17,973 nt of DNA from the NCBI GenBank assembly GCA_903905665.1, contig CAIVHJ010000197.1:1-17973 (forward strand), read 5' to 3'. The notes beneath the pieces were generated by a model, which made no database searches, had not been told where the DNA came from, and was given only the letters and a program-made list of their open reading frames with translations. A program made the translations under genes and the position numbers. Every line of letters begins with the position of its first letter. The stretch's first letter is position 1. Positions 14,349-17,973 of this stretch are shown here, one piece after another. Source of the stretch: an uncultured Phycisphaerales bacterium. Its GTDB lineage: Bacteria; Planctomycetota; Phycisphaerae; UBA1845; CAIVHJ01.

Positions 14349-15452
14349 ATGCCCGATCTTCTTAACGAAATCTTAAAACTACGCACCCGCGAACGGGTCG
14401 AAATGCTGTCCCGCAACGGCCAGATTTTTCACGTGATTATGGCCCAGCAGTTCCTGCGCGAGTTCATCGACGAAATCTGCCTGTTGGCGGACATGATCCG
14501 CGAGATCAACTCGTCGCGTCACGGCGCCGATTTTCTGCAGCGACTTCTGCCTCACCGACGGGCCATGATTTACTTCACCCAGCCGTCCACGCGAACCTTT
14601 CTGTCGTTCGCCTGCGCCTGCCAGATTTTGGGCATGAGGTACAACGAAGTCCGCGATCCCAAGACGTCCTCCGAGGTGAAAGGCGAGTCGGAAGAAGACG
14701 CCGTGCGGGTGTTCAGCCAGTACTTCGACGTGATCATCATGCGCCATCCCATGGAAGGATTTTCTGAAAAAACCGCCCACATGATCAACCGCATGCACCG
14801 AACGATCCCCGTGATCAACGGCGGTTCGGGACGCGATCAACATCCCACCCAGGCCCTGCTTGACATCTATACCTTGTATCAGTCGTTCAGCGGCGGATCG
14901 CTGGTTCGTCGGGCTGCCGGTATTCAGATTGATCCGTTCCCCGGAAAGGTGATCGGAATGGTCGGCGACCTCCAGCGAGGACGGACCGTCCGGTCGTTGT
15001 CGTATCTGCTCTGCCGCTATCCGGGCGTGACGATCCATTTCATCTCACCACCCGAACTCGGCATCGGGGAGGACATTTTGGAATACCTGCGCGAACATGA
15101 AGTGGAATACCACATTTCGCAGGAGTTGGATCCGCTCCTGCCGGAACTCGACGCCGTGTACATGACGCGGATTCAGGACGAACACGACGCCATGGCGGGG
15201 CAGTCTTCGCGGATTGATTACAGTCGGTTTTATCTCACTCCGGACAAACTCGAACGAGCCAAGCCCACGATGGCGATTCTGCATCCGCTTCCGAGGCGAC
15301 AGGAAATCCACGTGGACTGCGACGCTGATCCCCGCGCCAAATACTGGCAACAGGTTCAAAACGGCATGTGGATGCGCGCCGCTTTGCTGGCCTACGTCTT
15401 CAACACCGAAGAACGCATCCGTTCCTACTATCTGGAAAACTACACGTATTGA
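14349..15452 (+). CDS. pyrB: Aspartate carbamoyltransferase (long form)
   Basis: A 367-residue protein, about 55 longer than E. coli PyrB, with an N-terminal extension of about 30 residues and an insertion before GKVIGMVGDL. It carbamoylates aspartate in pyrimidine synthesis. The binding residues are kept: PSTRT (79-83; the next residue is F rather than R), VKGES (110-114, matching catalytic Lys84 of E. coli), MRHP (131-134), QHPTQALLDIYT (164-175), GDLQRGRTVRSL (206-217), YMTRIQDEHD (271-280) and HPLPR (312-316). These favour aspartate over ornithine carbamoyltransferase. No pyrI regulatory subunit or other pyr gene is adjacent. AAAGGAATGAGGC precedes ATG and gives a good ribosome binding site. 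Confidence 0.92.
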   Translation: MPDLLNEILKLRTRERVEMLSRNGQIFHVIMAQQFLREFIDEICLLADMIREINSSRHGADFLQRLLPHRRAMIYFTQPSTRTFLSFACACQILGMRYNEVRDPKTSSEVKGESEEDAVRVFSQYFDVIIMRHPMEGFSEKTAHMINRMHRTIPVINGGSGRDQHPTQALLDIYTLYQSFSGGSLVRRAAGIQIDPFPGKVIGMVGDLQRGRTVRSLSYLLCRYPGVTIHFISPPELGIGEDILEYLREHEVEYHISQELDPLLPELDAVYMTRIQDEHDAMAGQSSRIDYSRFYLTPDKLERAKPTMAILHPLPRRQEIHVDCDADPRAKYWQQVQNGMWMRAALLAYVFNTEERIRSYYLENYTY

Positions 15453-15515
15453 ATTCACCCCGAAGACCCCCGGCGGTACAGGCGTGACACGCCGTTGGGC
15501 GGGATGGAACGCTCA

Positions 15516-16163
15516 TCATTCGGAGGGGTAATGCAGTGGTGGTCTGCCCATATTTGCTCGAAGTTGATTGTGCAAGCGGCGAAGCGTGAGCGTGAGTTCG
15601 CCCGCCACATCGTCGGGATCTCGGTCTCGAATGCTTTCCGAATCGACGGGTAGGCCATAAAGGACGCCGATCCGCCGCCCAAAACCGGGGAACTTTTTCG
15701 TTCGAGGCCAGATTTCAAACAATCCTTCGATGACCGTTGGGACAATCGGCACTTTTGCGCGCTGGGCGAGTGCGATGGCTCCTCCTTTGATCGGATGAAT
15801 CCCACCGTCGGGAGTTCGGGTGGCTTCCGGAAAGACACACAGAATCGCCCCAGCCCGCAAGCGACGGATCGCTTCCTTCATCGCGCTGATGTCGGCGGTA
15901 TCCCGTCGAACGGGGAATGCGTTCAGACTGGCGAACAACCTGCCGAGCAACGGAATCTCGAAGAGCGAATCGCGGGCCATGTAGTGGCATTCGCGATTGA
16001 TCGCCAACCCCACCGCGATCGGATCAAAAAAACTCTGATGATTGCTCAGAAGCAAAGCTCCTCCCTCGGTGGGAACACATTCGCTTCCGTACGCGCGGAC
16101 ACGATACGATCCGCAAATAAACAACTCGCAGAGTGTCTTGCAAATTCGATAATAAAGTCGCAT
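15516..16163 (-). CDS. plsC: 1-acyl-sn-glycerol-3-phosphate acyltransferase
   Basis: A 215-residue PlsC-type acyltransferase that adds the second acyl chain to lysophosphatidate in phospholipid synthesis. The catalytic motif is NHQSFFDP (41-48, with His42 and Asp47), followed by FPEATRTPDG (111-120) and KVPIVPTVIEG (137-147). It appears membrane-associated through the N-terminal residues (YYRICKTLCELFICGSYRVRAYG). The ATG lies 2 bases after the cmk stop, so it is translated from the cmk transcript. This cmk-plsC order occurs in many bacteria. Confidence 0.92.
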   Translation of the reverse strand: MRLYYRICKTLCELFICGSYRVRAYGSECVPTEGGALLLSNHQSFFDPIAVGLAINRECHYMARDSLFEIPLLGRLFASLNAFPVRRDTADISAMKEAIRRLRAGAILCVFPEATRTPDGGIHPIKGGAIALAQRAKVPIVPTVIEGLFEIWPRTKKFPGFGRRIGVLYGLPVDSESIRDRDPDDVAGELTLTLRRLHNQLRANMGRPPLHYPSE

Positions 16164-16165
16164 GG

Positions 16166-16888
16166 TTAATGAGAGTCTAAGTGTGAATGGGTTCGTGAGC
16201 CCGAAGCATTGCGTCGGTGGTTTTTCGCATTTTCAATATGTTTCATCAGCAGTTCCACCACTTCGGTGATGCTCTGGTGCGTCGTGTCGATGCGGATGGC
16301 GTTTCCCGGAACCAGCAGCGGCGCCCATTGGCACTGGTCGTTGCCGTCGCGGGTCCGTAAATTCTCCAGCACCTGCTCGAATGTCGTTTCGACTCCATCG
16401 GCGCTCATTTCATGAAAACGTCGTTCCGCGCGTTTTTCGATGGAAGCCTCCATAAGAAATTTGATGTCCGCATTCGGGAAAACCACGCTGCCCTGATCCC
16501 GGCCTTCGGTGACCAGGGCGCCCAGTTGCTGCCCGATTCGGCGTTGCTGTTCCACCAGAATTTGACGAACCGCCGGTACACGGGAAACATAGGGCGTCGC
16601 CTGATTGACTTCCATCGTGCGGATGGCTTCGCTGACATCGGTGCCGTCCAACGTCACTCGCGTGTGCGTCGGTCCGCAGAGCAGCTCGATTTTGGCCCGC
16701 CGCGCAGCATCGGCGAGGGCCTGGGGATTCGAAAGCGGGGTGCTTTCGTGAATCGCCTTGAGCGCTACGGCGCGATACATGGCTCCGGTGTCCAGATATG
16801 GAATCTGCAACTCCGCCGCCAACTTGCGAGCCGCCGTACTCTTTCCCGATCCCGCCGGTCCGTCGATGGTAATGATCATGGGCGGCAT
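16166..16888 (-). CDS. cmk: Cytidylate kinase
   Basis: About 240 residues. It phosphorylates CMP and dCMP with ATP. The P-loop is IDGPAGSGKSTAARKLA (8-24). IPYLDTGAMYRAVALKA, the NMP-binding R and the VTEGRDQGSVVFPNADIKF segment are typical (the usual text is EGRDIGTVVFP). The C-terminal DGNDQCQWAPLLVPGNAIRIDTT region matches with a small variation. The frame is open further upstream to 16951, but that stretch has no family features; ATG at 16886-16888 follows AGGAGG. An alternative ATG at 16879 would cost three residues. The C-terminus is short and basic (about the last 20 residues) and outside the family fold. Confidence 0.94.
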   Translation of the reverse strand: MPPMIITIDGPAGSGKSTAARKLAAELQIPYLDTGAMYRAVALKAIHESTPLSNPQALADAARRAKIELLCGPTHTRVTLDGTDVSEAIRTMEVNQATPYVSRVPAVRQILVEQQRRIGQQLGALVTEGRDQGSVVFPNADIKFLMEASIEKRAERRFHEMSADGVETTFEQVLENLRTRDGNDQCQWAPLLVPGNAIRIDTTHQSITEVVELLMKHIENAKNHRRNASGSRTHSHLDSH

Positions 16889-17229
16889 TATCTCACATTC
16901 CTCCTGCCTCAGCACGTCTGACATCCGAAAGTGACCTACGATGTCCCTCAAAACAAATTGCGATCTTGATCATTGCTCCTGCGTCGGTCTGTCGCCAATC
17001 AATCAGCCCATTCGCCTGACCCGTACCCCAAACAGCGCATCCCACGCCAACCAATGAATCTAATTCTCGCCCGCATCCTGGAGAACCTGCGAATCGACGT
17101 TGTGCGACAAGCGATTGGGGCATTGAAGTCTCACTTGAAGATGGGTTCGTTTGGTAATTTTGCATATAGGGGGGAGATAGCCGGTAGTAGGTAGCCGGCA
17201 GCAGGCAGCCAAGAGCGGAAAGGAAATAC

Positions 17230-17255
17230 GGAATTATGAATGAGGAATTATGAAT
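17230..17255. repeat. Direct repeat GGAATTATGAAT
   Basis: GGAATTATGAAT occurs at 17230-17241 and 17244-17255, a 14-base period. Similar AATTATGAATTA phrases fill intergenic DNA of some planctomycete genomes as I recall them; this is not checked. Confidence 0.7.
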
Positions 17256-17375
17256 TAAGAACATTGGTGGACGCCCCCAAAAGGTCAAGCGTGATAAGAA
17301 GTCTCCATAAGTATACTTACTCACTGGTCTGTTGCGGCAACCGAAAGCCGATGGGCGGGAAGGAAATGCGGAAAA

Positions 17376-17560
17376 AGATTTTACCGCAGAGGGCGCAGGG
17401 AAATTGAAAATTGAGAATTGAAATTGCAAAGGAGAAGAAGATTTAACCGCGAAGAACGCGAAGGACGCGAAGAAATTGAAAATGGAAGGGGAAGAAGAAT
17501 TAACCGCAGAGAGCACGGAGACCGCAGAGAAATAGAAAATTGAAAAGGAAAAAAGGAAAA
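17376..17560. repeat. Three imperfect tandem copies of a 57-63 bp purine-rich unit
   Basis: Each copy starts AGA(T/A)TTTA-like, then ACCGC followed by AGAG/GAAG-type CGCRGAG words, an AAATTGAAAAT word and a purine-rich end. The ACCGC cores are at 17383, 17446 and 17503 (spacing 63 and 57). Copy 2 reads CCGCGAAGAACGCGAAGGAC; copy 3 reads CCGCAGAGAGCACGGAGACC. The plus strand is A/G biased up to about 17586. Confidence 0.8.
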
Positions 17561-17821
17561 AGAAGAAAGAGAAAAGAGAAAAAGGATAACGCCTCCGGGA
17601 GTTACAATCCAATCGTTCGATCAATCAATGGCGTGCGTCGCCAATTTTTTCCCAACGTCCAGCAGCAAATCATCGACTCCGCCAAAAAACAAAAAGAACA
17701 AGACGCCGAAAGATGACCCCCGCGAAACACACTTAACTGGAATGCTGAACAGAATCGCGCGTGTCGCCCATCGAAGTTTTGCAGTGTGCTTGCACACCAG
17801 GATAATCCAACAACAGCGATT

Positions 17822-17971
17822 TTAAGAATTGGTGGGCATGCCCACCCTACCAAACTGCGGGATGGCTGAGACGGGGAAGATGCGGCCGTCGATGCCCATG
17901 TCGCCGACCTGCGCCTTGTTGGAGATGCCGCCCAGGGCGATGACGGCCCAGTTCTCGAACTCGAACGGCGA
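17822..17971 (-). pseudogene. C-terminal fragment of a DNA-methyltransferase/PD-(D/E)XK-like gene, 5' end outside window
   Basis: Hand translation of the minus strand from the right edge gives SPFEFENWAVIALGG, then NKAQVGDMGIDGRIFPVSAIP, and a stop TAA at 17822-17824. The GxxGIDGxI pattern with the FExW(A/V) segment is what I know from Mrr-like PD-(D/E)XK regions attached to large DNA methyltransferases. The last codons (QFGRVGMPTNS) come from a 16-bp palindrome repeat, so the natural C-terminus appears cut off. The fragment is rich in GCC, GGC and CTG codons, unlike most of this window. Whether the gene is really broken depends on the part outside the window. Confidence 0.5.
17831..17846. 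repeat. Perfect 16-bp palindrome GGTGGGCATGCCCACC
   Basis: The sequence equals its own reverse complement and is flanked by CTACC on the right (GGTAGG on the minus strand). It lies inside the last codons of the truncated gene and looks like one end of a dispersed repeat. It can also form a hairpin. Confidence 0.75.
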
Positions 17972-17973
17972 GA

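Larger units (their letters stand above)
16889..17821. other. Repeat-rich intergenic region without a supported gene
   Basis: This 930-base stretch holds no frame that I accept. A long minus-strand open frame (16893-17624) is a read-through of low-complexity repeats (strings of F, S and L) and is rejected. Direct repeats at 17173-17213 (TAGCCGG/CAGG variants), 17230-17255 (GGAATTATGAAT twice, 14 bases apart), and the 3-copy block at 17376-17560 make up much of it. The part nearest cmk (about 16920-17170) has unremarkable composition and no gene start. No terminator or tRNA is seen. Confidence 0.6.

Noticed and set aside
14379..15038. Minus-strand ORF of 219 codons over pyrB
   Set aside because: Antisense shadow of a gene with all carbamoyltransferase motifs.
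16893..17624. Long minus-strand open frame of 243 codons next to cmk
   Set aside because: Its first 100 residues are runs of F, S and L produced by the purine-rich repeats, and the rest has no domain or start signal. It overlaps the cmk upstream region and looks like a by-product of repeats.
17504..17717. Plus-strand frame ending INGVRRQFFPNVQQQIIDSAKK and a stop near 17715
   Set aside because: It looks protein-like at the end but has no start codon after the stop at 17501 and its first half is repeat-derived. It could be a gene relic, but I cannot support it.
17628..17825. Plus-strand ORF of 65 codons and the opposite minus-strand ORF at 17602-17853
   Set aside because: No ribosome binding site or family features; the minus-strand one begins inside the palindrome repeat.
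1..17973. CRISPR array, tRNA, rRNA, transposase or integrase
   Set aside because: No regularly spaced identical repeats, cloverleaf sequences, rRNA signature or DDE/recombinase motifs were seen on either strand.

Overview
The window looks like a chromosomal stretch from a moderately GC-rich, free-living bacterium. I infer a member of Planctomycetota, possibly Phycisphaerae-like. The grounds are a SpoVG protein carrying an inserted zinc ribbon, a small membrane protein resembling planctomycetal DUF6677 proteins, a secreted protein with repeated PADI/LGL/IDAL modules, and intergenic DNA full of degenerate simple repeats. No rRNA or tRNA gene is present, so the placement is inference.

Layout from left to right. 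A minus-strand beta-class DNA methyltransferase runs off the left edge. It is followed, in increasing coordinates, by minus-strand fructose-1,6-bisphosphatase (with a good sigma70-like promoter), a secreted DUF4139 protein, and a spoVG-like gene that ends in a clear intrinsic terminator and sits directly downstream of ispE. A GT4 glycosyltransferase lies upstream of ispE on the same strand. After a 380-base divergent gap comes a plus-strand secreted protein of unknown function. It converges on a truB-tdk pair on the minus strand. A cysteine-rich lipoprotein gene lies just upstream, and its terminator almost touches truB. A divergent promoter region then leads to plus-strand fmdB and two small membrane-protein genes. 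The minus-strand phoB-phoR-comF cluster is tightly packed (phoB/phoR overlap, 4 bases between phoR and comF). Divergent to it is a long aspartate carbamoyltransferase gene (pyrB). A cmk-plsC pair follows on the minus strand. The last kilobase is gene-poor and repeat-rich, and at the right edge it runs into the C-terminal end of another DNA-methyltransferase/nuclease-like gene whose reading frame ends inside a repeat.

Most genes are housekeeping: gluconeogenesis or Calvin cycle (fbp), isoprenoid precursors (ispE), nucleotide metabolism (tdk, pyrB, cmk), tRNA modification (truB), phospholipid synthesis (plsC) and a two-component system. The more unusual material is the zinc-ribbon SpoVG, the nine-cysteine tail of the lipoprotein, the modular secreted protein, the apparently soluble PhoR-like kinase, a short leader ORF overlapping the methyltransferase start, and the repeat tract with the truncated gene at the right end. 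I did not find a CRISPR array, a complete mobile element, or a convincing multi-gene novel system. The evidence for anything new is at the level of single proteins and repeat structure.
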